A DNA stretch of 31,160 bases, from contig JXUT01148722.1 in assembly GCA_000934455.1 (NCBI GenBank), positions 1 through 31,160 on the forward strand. Direction: 5' to 3'. Shown here piece by piece: positions 1 to 11,169 of this stretch; positions within the stretch are counted from its first letter, which is position 1, and each line of letters begins with the position of its first letter. The DNA comes from Apostichopus parvimensis. Taxonomy: Eukaryota > Echinodermata > Holothuroidea > Aspidochirotida > Stichopodidae. A program made the position numbers and the translations under genes. The notes beneath the pieces are model-generated. The model had not been told where the DNA came from. It did no database searches and worked only from the letters and a program-made list of their open reading frames with translations.

Positions 1-2767
1 ATAAGCATTTTCTTAAGTTTGATTTGTTTCTTCTCACTTTCACGATGTCAAAAAATTACTAAAATGTCTGAAATTGTATATTGCAGCCAAATAAATTTAA
101 AAATAAGTGGCTGATTAGGTAGCAATTTTTGCTGAGTTTGTGGTTTTGAAATATTTTGTCCAAACCTGAGATTTTAACATAATATGTGTGTCATTGACAT
201 AGTTTTCTATGACATCTTCTCCAAAATATGTTCTGTTCTTCAATAGTGTCATCCAGCACTTCTCTCGAGGTTAAGTCACACAAGCACTTATTGAATAAAA
301 CCTGATATCTTTAAGTCTCTTTTGAATCCAAATTTTGGTATAATGTGTGACTATGGCACAGAGATGCACAATGGAATATAACTGTACAATGCTATTAGAA
401 AACACCAAACTCCTGAAAAGTTCCAAAATGTTGACCTAGTACCATCAACGTGAATTACACATGCCAAAAAAAAAAAAAAAAAACCTTCATATTTATTACC
501 CTGATCAAATACCCATCATAGAAATTACCTTAATATTTATTTTTCCTTTTGTTCAGTTGATTAAAAAAAAAAAAAAACTCAAAAGATATATGTTTGGTTC
601 ATCCACAGCATACTAACATTAATCCTAAACACATGTCAGTCCTAACATATATACCTTACAAAGCCCTAGCTGGAATGATACGGTCCATCAAATTCCACAT
701 TTTTCTTTACAATTCTGACAATCTTTCTTTTTGATTGTCACTTCCCCTTCCTTTATGATTTAATATCTCACATTGCATACAAACAATAAACAATTAAAAT
801 CCTATCCAAATTTACTCTTTGTGTCATACAGAATTATTTAGCACACCGATATAACCATTCCAAATACAAATTAATCTCTTTAAAACAAGGATCTATAAAA
901 TCAATGTTAGAGTGATGAAACTTCAAACCTACTTCACTGTAGGGCATTTAAATGGCAGTTACATAAACATACATTGTAAGTAAGTAGAGTTTAAAATTGA
1001 TTCATACAAATCTGTAATTGTCTCATGGGCAGTTCCCGTAACAGAAACATGTCATAAACACATGTTCCTTTACGATCAGAAAAAAAAAGAGGCTTTTATG
1101 CCAATTTCTATTTGCACATGTGTAATAGCATTATGATATTATTCAATATTTCAAGAAATCACCGTTATGAAGCACCTCCCACAGCTGAATGTTAAGTACA
1201 TCATCTTCTCAATTGAAAAAAAGCGAGTAATAATAAATGTTATGCATAAAAATGCAAACACTGATTCATCTTTCTATAAGTTAGTTATTGCACAGTTTCT
1301 GAGAAAAGAAAAGCATGGCTGTAAATTGCAATATTTCCAATTCATATAATATATCCAACAAAACATATCTGGCAGGCAGTTTGGAGTTTGCTTAAACTTA
1401 TTTTGAAGAATAACTGCAAGACTACCGTAGCCCATTTGCACATACATTAAAATCGTCCGGGGTTACGTCTTCCGACGAAAATATTATCCTCTACACACCA
1501 CGGATGGTGATAAATATTCACATATTTCGAAATGAAGAATTATTTCGAGGCTGAAAACTTGGCTAAGTTACCCTGGGCATGATTGAAAGTATTAACAATA
1601 TTGAATCTAAACTGGGAAAAGTTGAAGAAAGTATTCTCAAGTTTGAGTCAGAGTTTTGAAACCAGTCGAGTCAATGCTCCTAAGTTTCCTGACTCTTAAC
1701 CTAGTCCAGTCATTAATTCCAGGCAATTTAGTATATTTATGGCAACATCTTTTCCGAACTTCTTCAAGCACTAACCCTCACTGAAAATTTGAGCACAAAC
1801 CATTATGTTGACGAATCTTGCAATTCTGATTACGGTAATTTCGATACTTATTATGACGAGTTCTTTTCCTGTTAAGTTAGATCATATAAATGTTTGCATT
1901 GCTCAGACCAGACCTTAAATAGTCAGAAAGACGAAACAGGCTTTCTACCGACAGAATATACATCTGAAAATAGTCATACTAAATGTATCAACATATGGCC
2001 TGATTGAATTGGGAAAGCTTGCTAGTTAAGCACTAGATGGCCACCTACAGAGATGCATGTAGAAATCATACATGGCAGAAGGACTTAATTAATCAATGGC
2101 ATACATAGACTATGGAAGAAGTATCAGCGTCTTACACATTTCATCATCAAACTTTCCGTAAAACTCACAAATAGACGATTTTTAACGACGGTACGACAGA
2201 AAGTGAAACACTGGAGTTGACTTTGAAAATTCTCTTTGGATAGGAACAGCAAGGAAAAAGACAATATGAATAGTATTTTGCACAATATAAAGCCATCTTC
2301 TGTTTTTCTTAAGCTTTCCCTAAACATAACACAACTCAATCTTCAATGAAACATACAACAAGGCAACAAAAGAAAAGGGATGCAAGGGAGAGGGGTATGG
2401 GGGAGGAGTAAATGATAGTGTGGGTATTCAACTTCATGGTGGGGGGGAAGGGAGAGAATGAAATTGCAAGGATGCAACTTCACACCAGCATCCATCAAGC
2501 CTATAAGATAACGGCATTTCTTTGTCTTTATCAATATTTGAAGAAGTATTTAAGAAGATGCATAAATATTTACCTATAAACACTGCATATTTAAGAATTG
2601 CACTAAAATGAAGAGGAAGAGAAACTAAGGAGAAAGAGGCATAACTTTAAAAAAAAAAAAGAACCTTTGATGATAATAAAGCCATACAGATATCATGGTA
2701 GGATACTATTGCATATATATGTAAATATCAATGTGAAAAAACAAAACAATGGCATTAAAATCGCTAG
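1..2767. other. Downstream flank and probable 3' UTR of Rab30
   Basis: No coding sequence is recognised. The stretch is AT-rich, with A-runs at 466-483 and 563-577 and a purine-rich G tract at about 2376-2460. Reading the minus strand, the first AATAAA signals I notice past the stop lie at 536-541 and 492-497, which would imply a 3' UTR over 2 kb. A non-canonical nearer signal is equally possible. The transcript end is not resolved. Confidence 0.4.
2376..2460 (+). repeat. Purine/G-rich tract
   Basis: Runs of 3-7 G (for example GGGAGAGGGG, ATGGGGGAGG, GGTGGGGGGGAAGGG) lie in an otherwise AT-rich flank. In the Rab30 transcript this would be a C-rich part of the 3' UTR. It is a simple-sequence tract with no further assignment. 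Confidence 0.5.
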
Positions 2768-3006
2768 TTACCGACAACAGCCCTGAACAGATCCGTGGTC
2801 TCGGATTTCCTCTTCAACAGGTCCGCTCTTTATTTCCACGTTGCGTACGTTGTTGGTCAGTTCCACGGCAATGTCCAGGAAAAGCCTGTCGACATTGTCA
2901 GAGTCCTTGGCTGAAGTTTCTAAGCAGCGCATGTTGTGGGATTCCGCACAGCTGTTCCCTTCCTCTATAGTGATTTCTCGCTCTTTGTGAAGGTCCAGTT
3001 TGTTTC
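2768..3006 (-). CDS. RAB30: Rab30 coding exon 4 (NKLD, SAK, prenylation tail)
   Basis: Residues 119 (part) to 197 and the TAA stop at 2770-2768. The acceptor follows a pyrimidine-rich TTTTTGCCTCCCAACAG tract. It carries NKLD, ETSAK and the hypervariable tail ending QGCCR. Confidence 0.92.
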
Positions 3007-5969
3007 CTGTTGGGAGGCAAAAAGATGACACGTTGGCTCCATTCTGGCTCAACAGGGCTACTGTACATGCTGGAAGACATGTTTTGTGAGGACTTATCAA
3101 CTTTACTTCAATTAAGGTGAGGGGAAGTTGATAAGGGAAGCCTACATAGGGAATTGATGCTAACGAGACACCTGTAAACTTACTATAGTTAAATTAAATA
3201 GATCTCACATTAAAACACCTATATCAGCTCCTATCGTAATCATTGCTTGGCTGTAAATATGGAATTATTCCATCGCAAAATTTGAAGTAGTTTTCTTTGT
3301 AAAAGTTTATTTTTCTCTCATCATACTGAACAATTTTTCTTCCTGATATTACTGTGCAATTTACCGAGGAGGACATGATATACAAATGCATTCTAACTTT
3401 GCCATCTCGCAAGCAGGACAAGACGTTTTTTAGTCTCTTCAGGGATTTTCTGCAAAATGGAATCCTTCTGTCACACCACATACTGTACCATCAGGAATAA
3501 GGACACAATTTGTGTTGCTTTAAAAGTGAAATGTTGTTAGTGTTAAAATCTACTGTACTAATACATTAGTTAACATTTTAATACCACTTATATTTTTGAG
3601 AAATGACGCTGTTACTCCAAGTGTTCAAAGTGACTAGACTTCTTAGTCTAATACGCATGCCATTAGTTCAGCTTAAAGGAGTAAGCAACATAAAACTCTG
3701 TAGCAAAATGTAAGATTTATTTAAACTCAGTAACATGTCTTTTCAATGCATTACAAAATTTATCCACTGGAACCAAAATATAATGTTAGTTGTCATCCAA
3801 GGGTGCTGCTCTGTTGTTTGTTTGAAGTAAAATGAACATTACTGGATTGACTTATAACTAATAACTTCAGATAAAACAATGGAATAAGATGAGTCTGGAC
3901 TGAGGAGCCAACATCATCAGTGATTCGGCCTTAAAAGAGCATTCCAGACAAAATAAACCTATTTTAAAGCTTGAAAATCTTGACAACTGGAATAGCTACA
4001 GAAACAAAAATAGCTCAAAGCATTTCATTGGTTGAAAATGATATAACAAGTCTAAAATTAATTTCTGGGCACAATCATCGTTTAATTTCCCCGGAGAGCA
4101 AGAATTCTAGCCGCAGATAATGAAAGATAGCGATTGTTCCCCGCATTCTTACCTACTAAGACCGAGATGATTTTCCGACTGGCATACTGCTCCACCTCCT
4201 TGACCCAACCTGGTAAGGAGTTGAAACTCTCACGGGAAGTAATATCATAGACTAATACTAAGGCATCAGCACTGTGGTAGTAACTCTGCGTAATGGAACG
4301 GAATCTCTCCTGGCCTGCCGTATCCCAGACTTGCAACTGTGTAAATAAAATATCAGGTAATATCATAGACTAATACTAAGGCATCAGCACTGAGCACTGT
4401 GGTAGCAACTCTGCGTAATGGAACGGAATCTCTCCTGGCCTGCCGTATCCCAGACTTGCAACTGTGTAAATAAATATGAAGTCAAATTCACAGTCACTTT
4501 TAAGAGGCAGCTTTATTTGTTATATCGAGTGAAAGCGTCGATCTGATTACTTCAAACAATGAAATATTCTACCTCTCCAAATTTAGAAGGTTTTATTATT
4601 GAAATTAAGAGCTACTGTCTGTCTTTTGTTCAGTTCACTGTGTTGCAATTGTTTTAACCATTGATGATCAACCTCCTTTGAATTTACCATACCAGCTTTA
4701 ATAAAACTGAATATAATATAGCTGCACAATACAGTATGTGTATATTAAACGTTATGGCATCTCCTGAAATGATGGCTAATGAACCCACAAGAATGTAAAT
4801 AATCATATAACCAGAGAGTCAACAGTTTTTTTTTAGTTCCTTACAATTATATATATATACAGGTACAAAGAAAAAAACATCAAAAACTCACCGCCCGTCA
4901 TAATATTTTTCAAGCTTTGAAGACTGATGACCTTCAGAGATCAGTGTTACAATGTACACATTATTGTGGACTTACAGTACATAACAAGTGGAACTACCTG
5001 CTAGCTATATTCCTGACATGACTGACAGCGTCGATTTTTCTTTTTTTTCCTCTTAGGGACTAAAATTTCACGTTTTTCCCATTAGGTTTGCATAATAGTT
5101 GTTATTAAAATTCAAAACTGCTATTTGTTCTGGCCAACCCTGGGCATACTTAACGTATAGTAACTTGAATCGTGAAGCTGGATCAAACAACAGAACAATG
5201 ATTCATGCTGACACAAATTTGAAAGGAAAAAAAACCTTGTACCCGTAGCTGTGGTGTTTCAATAACATGTATCTCTGAAACAAAGCTAATTCACCAGTCT
5301 GTTCATGGAAAAAAGATATTGAACCTCCTCTCAAGGATAGACATTTGCCATTAAATTGGGGGCATACACTATTTGCTTAGGAAACATTATCTTACTTCAA
5401 CAACCAAGTAAACAAAAAATAACTTTTCAACAAGAAGGTTTACCTTGACTTTGTCTCCACCAATGTCTACAGTCTTTATCATAAAGTCAACTCCAATGGT
5501 AGCTCCTTGACCCGGGGGGAATAGTCCCTATGAATAAATATATTTAATAATTTTTGATCTTACTTAGAAACAAATGTAGAAACAACTTTGAAGTACTTGT
5601 ATTGCAGGTACATGGTCAGTCACTTTCTCATATAATTAATTTGGTCATGTGACCAATAACTTAATTAGCAATGTGTCTTTGGAGTTTGGTAGGAATTTTA
5701 TAGCCCTGTGTCACAAAGTTCCACGACAGATGACACCAAAGAGAAACTACTAAATAAAAGAGATTCCTTCCAACTGCTTAGATCTCTCAATTTTTGCAAC
5801 ATTCGAATCATGTAACGTAACAACAATACAAAAGCAATCAGACCCAAAAACGTATGTCAAAATAAGTAATTATATTACACACCTGGGTGAATCTTCTAAC
5901 AAGGCAAGTCTTTCCGACACCAGCATTTCCAATGAGCACGACTTTGAAGAGATACTTGTAATCTTCCAT
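2768..5969 (-). CDS. RAB30: Rab30-like small GTPase, complete, 4 coding exons
   Basis: Joined coding exons on the minus strand: 5969-5883, 5527-5444, 4336-4153, 3006-2768, all with GT-AG introns and continuous phase. The product is 197 residues (human Rab30 is about 203). Visible G motifs: P-loop GNAGVGKT (14-21), switch I threonine T39 in [13 protein letters not shown] (61-67), NKLD (120-123) and ETSAK (148-152). Residues MEDYKYLFK at the start, [20 protein letters not shown] in exon 2 and RSITQSYY in exon 3 match the Rab30 subfamily closely. The protein ends GCCR, a dicysteine suited to geranylgeranylation, so it should be membrane anchored; Rab30 is known as a Golgi-associated Rab. The start at 5969 is chosen because it gives the family N-terminus. 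No 5' UTR exon or promoter could be fixed. Oddities are the short CCR tail and the duplicated piece of exon 3 in intron 2. Confidence 0.93.
3007..4152 (-). other. Rab30 intron 3
   Basis: GT-AG intron of 1146 bases, AT-rich. An open frame at 3224-3481 resembles nothing I know and is probably chance. No repeat stands out. Confidence 0.6.
4153..4336 (-). CDS. RAB30: Rab30 coding exon 3 (switch II)
   Basis: Residues 58-118 plus the first base of G119. It carries [17 protein letters not shown] and ends ...ISVLVG at a GTAAG donor. The first 98 bases and about 20 bases of upstream intron are duplicated immediately upstream (4357-4474); this copy is the intact one. Confidence 0.92.
4239..4474 (-). 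repeat. Tandem duplication of the 5' part of Rab30 exon 3
   Basis: Copy 1 (4239-4356) covers the first 98 bases of exon 3 plus about 20 bases of intron with the acceptor. Copy 2 (4357 to about 4474) repeats it head to tail, upstream in transcription. Copy 2 differs by a base giving Tyr to Cys in SYY, and by a 7-base duplication (AGCACTG twice) that shifts the frame into a TGA. The copies are otherwise nearly identical, so the duplication is young or reflects assembly of two haplotypes. Confidence 0.9.
4337..5443 (-). other. Rab30 intron 2
   Basis: GT-AG intron of 1107 bases. Apart from the broken exon 3 copy at its 3' end, it holds AT-rich sequence with a short (AT)n run near 4847-4859 and nothing coding. 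Confidence 0.6.
5444..5527 (-). CDS. RAB30: Rab30 coding exon 2 (switch I)
   Basis: Residues 30-57, exactly 28 codons, phase 0 at both ends. The acceptor AG is at 5529-5528 and the donor GT at 5443-5442. It carries the switch I region with T39 and the Rab family sequence GVDFMIKTV. Confidence 0.93.
5528..5882 (-). other. Rab30 intron 1
   Basis: GT-AG intron of 355 bases between the P-loop exon and the switch I exon. Nothing else is seen in it. Confidence 0.6.
5883..5969 (-). CDS. RAB30: Rab30 coding exon 1
   Basis: Residues 1-29, beginning MEDYKYLFK and carrying the P-loop GNAGVGKT at 14-21. It ends in phase 0 at ...RRFTQ before a GT donor at 5882-5881. The reading frame stays open upstream of the ATG for a short way, so extra 5' exonic sequence exists but is probably UTR. 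Confidence 0.93.
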
Positions 5970-6461
5970 CACTCTGGTATCTGAAGGACCTCCAGCAACT
6001 CTTCGGGCCTGGTGTTTTTGCCCAACAGGTTTGTTAGCAGATAGTCACAATAGAGCCATTATAAGATGAGAATTGAAAGTTGTACAACACCTTTAAGAGA
6101 GGAGAGGATATTATCAACATTATTATAAATTTGTGGAGGCAAATCTGTCAGAAATAAGCACATCATTAGTCATTTAATAAATAAGGGGTTTAACTTTGTG
6201 AACTGCTGGTTCCTTTTATAAAAGACGGAACCAGTATCTTAACTTCCAAACATTTAGCACTGTTAAAGATAATGAGTGATTTCGGTCATTTCAATGTTCA
6301 AGGACAGTACTTCATAGTGCGATTTGTTTGTTTGGGCCTACTTCTATTTCTAACATAACAAATGTAGTACTGTAGGGCCTACAATTACTAAGTTCATAAT
6401 GGCTTAATGTTATCCTGTTAATGTTAGTAGTAGTACACTAGCCGAGTAGTAGTAGCATGGT

Positions 6462-7050
6462 GGGCTCATAATTGATGCACTTAAGGATTTGAATAACGAT
6501 GTCTATCAAGGAAAAATGCAAATCACTCAACTGTATGTGTTTTGCATATGTGTAGTTCCTCAGAAATGTTATGATCTCAAAATATTTAAGGTTCTGTGCT
6601 TATGCACCGTACAATTGAGCAGAATTTGACCACAAAATGTCTGCCGTGTCAAGTTGTTTCATACCCCTAAATTGACACATTCAATTATAAGCTAACTGAA
6701 GTGTAGGCCTTAGCATATATCCATTGACTTTAGATGCTGTTTGCTATGCTCTGAGCCTCTAAGCTCAGACAGGTCAGGTCCCAGAGAGTAGTGTTATCAT
6801 AATGAGGTAATGTTGGTTATTTTTAGGCTTGTGTAAGAATTCCAAATGCCCCAAAAAACATGCAAAACTGAGGGGAGGGTGTTAAAAGCTTAGAAAATAC
6901 TATAATTTGGTCAGCAAATAGCTGAAATGGATTCAAACTCATGAAATATGTAATTCTGCTTGACTGCACAAAAGTTTAGGTGGCCTGCTGTATCGTTGCT
7001 AGTAATAATTGAAGGTGCGTCAATTACGGGGGTGCGTCAATTATGAAGCC
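6462..7050 (+). mobile_element. Non-autonomous TIR element, copy 1
   Basis: The left end GGGCTCATAATTGATGCAC (6462-6480) is an imperfect inverted repeat of the right end, whose complement reads GGCTTCATAATTGACGCAC (16 of 19 match). The right end also has an internal doublet of GGTGCGTCAATTA (7014-7026 and 7031-7043). The last 167 bases recur in inverse orientation at 30995-31160, nearly identical. No coding capacity and no clear target-site duplication are seen, so the superfamily is open. It lies upstream of Rab30, in its 5' flank or a 5' UTR intron. Confidence 0.6.
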
Positions 7051-9204
7051 TTTATTATACAAACATAGGCTAGGCCTAGTGCCTACTTGTCAGACAGTAA
7101 ACCTGCGGCAGCCAGGTCTCTAAGTTTATAGAACTTGGAAGTAGGGTCTACAACGTTTACAGTGGTCTAAAGAGCCTGGCCTTTAATCCGTACGTTCGTA
7201 TCTTACCTGTTTTATCGAAGGTCTAAATTACGTAACACATTTCTGTGTTCGGCCTATATGGATCCTTACCTAGCCTAGGCATAACTTTAACGTTACACAG
7301 GTATATATCCCTAGTTACTTATCCTGCTAATGTAGGCTCAGCAATTGTCAGAATACTGACCACAATCTTTGAAAGGCTTAACATCTACTGAAAGTTGCCT
7401 CGGATAATCTTTAATAGTAGAGCTTAGGTAAATACTCCAGTTTAGCTTGCATGTTGAATTTAAGAACAGGTTTTACCTTAGGACCATAGGCTTTCTCTGG
7501 TTTAAATTGTTAACAAGTGCAGTTTTCAGTAGTCGAGCGCAATCAATTTCATGAAGCCACCGTAGGCCTATCATCCCTATGTCAATATTATCGATATTCT
7601 GTGTAGAAACCGTGATGTACATTTAAAATATGGAACGCCATTCATATAGCTAAGTAGCGTCACAGGGTTCTTTCGATACATTCTGTTTTTACCTCCATGA
7701 GTAAATATAGGGGAAGGGTCGACTTATACAGGAGTGCCTCGGTTCCACTGCGGTTCATCGACATAAATCTCCGCATCTGTCTAAGATCATGTGTGAAGTG
7801 TTACTCTAGTCAGTACAAAGACTGAACTGGAAACGCCTTTACGTACTGTCCCTGCCGCACCTTTTTGGTCAGCTTCTATGAAAATCACACGTGTTTGTTT
7901 GATGTTCAGTTTTGAGCCAAGGCGTGTAAACTTCAAGGGTTGCTGTATCTCGAAAACGATGTGTATGAATTGAATGCAGAATTCACCTGGATACTTAGAT
8001 CTATTTTCCTCTTTCATTAGTCAAATTAAATAATCACCCGAACTATCATAAGCTTGTTGTTATATTTGTTTGTTTTCTTTGATTTTCCTATATTTTAGCT
8101 TTCTATTCTCACGTTTATCGGATGTCAAAATCTGGATTTTCCTTTACCTAGATTATAGCTGGATAAACCTAGATTATCTACTAAACGTGACATAGCAACG
8201 AGAAAACCATCGGCATCGAAGTAACTTGTTTTGTATAAAAGAATTAAGGTTTATCTGTGACAACAAGCTGGTTTACCGATCGATAAATCTAGACCATATT
8301 CAAACGAAAAACCTTGATTGAATTCAGTTTTATTAGTGAATACACCCAATTTATTCAAATATGTTCAGGTGGCTGAAGTTGGTTGCTGAGCAAATTTTGG
8401 TTTAATTTTTTTTGGCTTTCATGTTGTTTAGATATTAAAGGAAGTCATATTGTTTGTTATATTGTTTAAACAGTTGGTTATAGGCTTCATCTTTAGAATG
8501 CTATATGTCCGGCTAGATCGAGTCTTAAGACAAGGAAGTTTTGAATAAGTTCAGAGTCGTGCTGTTAGGTTAATTCACTCACTGAAGTTGAGGCCTCGGA
8601 TTCTCAATCTCACCAATCTTGAAGTCGGAAGGTTGCGAGGGGATTTAATTCAGGTGTACTTAATTTTCCACGGCTTTGATGACTGGCATTTATAAGTGAC
8701 TTTTTCAGTTTTTCAAAGGGTAGAAACATGTAGAGGTCGAGCGTTGTCTAATGTGTTGCAGAAAGTTTCCAGTAGATTAATGTTTGTGAGAATGTTTTCT
8801 TAGGCTGGGGTTGAGAATTAGTGAAATGATTTGTCTGAGCCACTTATCCTATTTAAAAGACTCAATGCTTTTAATAATGCTTCAAATGGTTGTCTTGAGA
8901 ATTCTAAAAAAACAAAACAACAACTAGACAAAACTAGCCTGACTAAACTATGTCTGGCAAAAGCAGAGTGAATTACGTCATCCTTGCAATTCAGCTGAAA
9001 TTGTTTTTGGTTTAATTACTTTTTAACAAGGAAAATAAAATATCTAAATAAAAAAGTTGCGTTTTGACGGAGTTCCCAATACAAAATAAGTATTTACATG
9101 CGGTTATAAGCAATATCCAAAAATCATTGTAACACATTTCAAGGATAAATCAACAGTTTTATAATATGAAAAACGTAAAGCTATTGACGAAAGTCATAGA
9201 CTAC
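7051..9204. other. Intergenic or 5' UTR intron sequence
   Basis: No coding sequence is recognised in this 2.15 kb between TIR elements. TAGGCCTA-type words are frequent from 7060 to 7600. An open frame at 7787-8017 (minus) has no recognisable family. The Rab30 promoter could lie here but no core element is convincing. Confidence 0.4.
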
Positions 9205-9696
9205 CAGTGTTGCAGTACTCGAACTTACTCGGCACAAGAGTAGTACTCGAGTACCCTTTTGCAAGTAATTGATCGGTGCTCGTACTATTGAGGTAAAAAG
9301 TACTCGAATATTACAGTAATTGGTATTTATAGTACTTGGTACTCTATCGATCATGGCGATCAGTACTTTACTACGAGAACTTATTGAAAGAGATTCAAAT
9401 AAGTTGTTGTTGTAAAACTAACAATATACAACAGTTAAAAAGCCTGATAATTCTTTAATTCCTTTTGCATTCCATTGAATTACTACATCATACTCATAAC
9501 TCTCTACTCCAGCATCATCATACATGTACTTCTAGCCGAGTACAATTATACTAAGTACAGTACAGTACGTATATGAAGTTGCTAACACAAGGAACAATTT
9601 GATCGTAGCACAAGCAGTACTCCGCGGACCATATTACCTTGTACTCGAAGTAGGCCTATAGTTGGTACTCTGATGAAGTATCTAACTACAACACTG
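9205..9696. mobile_element. hAT-like non-autonomous TIR element
   Basis: The left end CAGTGTTGCAGTACTCGAAC and the complement of the right end, CAGTGTTGTAGTTAGATACT, share 11 of their first 12 bases. CAGTGTT-type termini are usual for hAT elements. The 492-base interior is rich in GAGTAC/GTACTC words and codes for nothing. A matching 8-base target duplication is not evident, so the assignment is by termini only. Confidence 0.5.
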
Positions 9697-9745
9697 CAGG
9701 TTATCCCCTTCCTGCAGTAAGGGAGGGATGGAGGGCTAGATATAT

Positions 9746-10240
9746 CAGGGGCGGATGCAGGATTTGTGACAGGGGGGGGGGTCTGACTGGTCCAGCCGCG
9801 CCTGAACGTAAGACTATCTAAGCGGAGCGCCACCAGAAAATTTTTGGCTTTACAAACCCCCCAGATGGCCGGAAACGGCACTTCCCGAGTATTCTAAGTT
9901 GCATGTACCTAGCCTGAAAATATGGATCTCATGTCTGCAATTTCTCAATTGATGAGATAAAAACAATCTATGAAATATGGTAATACATATCAGATGAGTT
10001 GAGATGGTCTGAAAATTGAGATTTTTAGGCATTTTTGGCACGTGTAGCACGCGTGCACACTATAGTTCATTTGACGGAAAAGACACACCTGGCTGACTTG
10101 TAAGGATAACCGCCCTTCTGACGTTCTACATGTTTAAAATTGGCGTTTAATTTAATTCTTTTTTCTTCTTTTTTTTTTCTCTTTTTTTTTGGCCAAGAGC
10201 AGGGGGTGTCCGGACCCCCCCCCCCCTGGATCCGCGCCTG
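9746..10240. mobile_element. hAT-like non-autonomous element with TATAT target duplication
   Basis: The left end CAGGGGCGGATGCAGG and the complement of the right end, CAGGCGCGGATCCAGG, match at 14 of 16 positions. Both run into long G-tracts (C-tract on the right, near 10215-10226). TATAT flanks both ends (9741-9745 and 10241-10245). The 495-base element holds a pyrimidine-rich stretch near 10157-10190 and no coding sequence. CAGGGGCGGAT termini resemble hAT families; the 5-base duplication is short for classical hAT. Confidence 0.65.
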
Positions 10241-10401
10241 TATATGCATGCTTATCAATCAACCATATATCTCGACGGAGTAATGAGGGACCAATTTCGA
10301 GACGGCCCGGGTTGTCAACAGTGCGGAACATATACAGAATTCATTCTCTTTTGGAGAAGTTTTACATTGCCTGCGACCGGAATATTCCTTTAAACCCTAA
10401 A

Positions 10402-10633
10402 ATTGGTTAGAACTATAACGTTAAATGTGGTGTTATAAAAACGTCGGCATAACGTTTTTATGAGATATTAATGTTATATTAATGTGATATTAATGTTTTA
10501 ACGAAAAAATGTTTTAAAATAATAGACTGAAAACGTCTTCGTGACATATTTATTACACCACAAATAACGTTATCACAGCAAAAGACGAAACGTTTTAATA
10601 ACGTTTTATAAACGTATTTGTGTTTGCTGGGTA
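10402..10633. repeat. AACGTT-rich AT repeat
   Basis: The motif AACGTT or AAACGTTTT recurs about six times (for example ATAACGTTAAATG, CATAACGTTTTTATG, AATAACGTTATC, AAACGTTTTAATAACG), with interspersed GATATTAATGTT. The segment ends in a small hairpin, CTGGGTaacataTACCCGG. It looks like the remnant of a dispersed repeat; no termini could be defined. Confidence 0.45.
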
Positions 10634-10705
10634 ACATATACCCGGTTTTACAGGTAATAGTGAATATTCGGCCTACCGTAAACATATAGCTTGGCCATTA
10701 CCAAA

Positions 10706-10744
10706 GGGACTTTCCCAATGCCGACATATATAGCGGGACTTTCC
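10706..10744 (+). promoter_or_regulatory. Two perfect kappa-B decamers
   Basis: GGGACTTTCC occurs at 10706-10715 and again, same strand, at 10735-10744, 29 bases apart. This decamer fits the Rel/NF-kB consensus GGGRNNYYCC exactly. A palindromic E-box TCACGTGA follows at 10760-10767. The cluster lies 3.5 kb upstream of the RCBTB start codon and could belong to its promoter, or be a chance part of a repeat. Confidence 0.45.
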
Positions 10745-10759
10745 GACTCCGATTAGGAT

Positions 10760-10767
10760 TCACGTGA
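10760..10767. promoter_or_regulatory. E-box palindrome TCACGTGA
   Basis: A perfect 8-base palindrome containing CACGTG, the type bound by bHLH-Zip factors (USF, TFE/MITF). It sits 16 bases downstream of the second kappa-B decamer. A candidate only. Confidence 0.3.
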
Positions 10768-11169
10768 CTGAAACTAAATTTTTAATCTGGTATATTCATT
10801 GAAGTCAGACTTCGTCAACAACACCATCGACAGGTTAACATTAATTTAGCCTTACTTAGCCACCCAACTTTGGTTCTACCAGCTTGAATTTGAGGTTTGT
10901 GGTTAATTAATATCAATTTTTGGTGTATATGCCACGTTTATTAACTCAATATACCAGGCCTAACCTTCGATGCATGCAACGGAGTTCTAGCTCATTGACT
11001 TTACTTCGGTAGCTAACCCTACTTTCAAAGTTATAACAATTCCACTGCTTACTACCATGATCGTCCTTGGTTAGGCCTTATGACTTTGTAAAAGTGTGTT
11101 CAGAGGTATTTCAGAGGATACATGGTTATGGAGGAGCTTGATAGCCTAATTTGAATGTCAATAAGTCAC
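10768..11169. other. Intergenic, possible 5' UTR region of RCBTB
   Basis: Unique-looking sequence between the kappa-B/E-box cluster and the retrotransposon remnant. A non-coding first exon of the downstream gene could start here; a possible donor CAG-GTTAAC ends at about 10834. Nothing proves it. Confidence 0.25.

Noticed and set aside
2749-2970. Plus-strand open frame opposite Rab30 exon 4
   Set aside because: Antisense shadow of a confidently identified coding exon.
3224-3481. 85-codon minus-strand open frame in Rab30 intron 3
   Set aside because: No family resemblance, lies inside a well-supported intron, AT-rich composition; likely chance.
4357-4474. Second copy of Rab30 exon 3 as a functional alternative exon
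   Set aside because: A 7-base duplication shifts the frame into a TGA and there is no donor site of its own.
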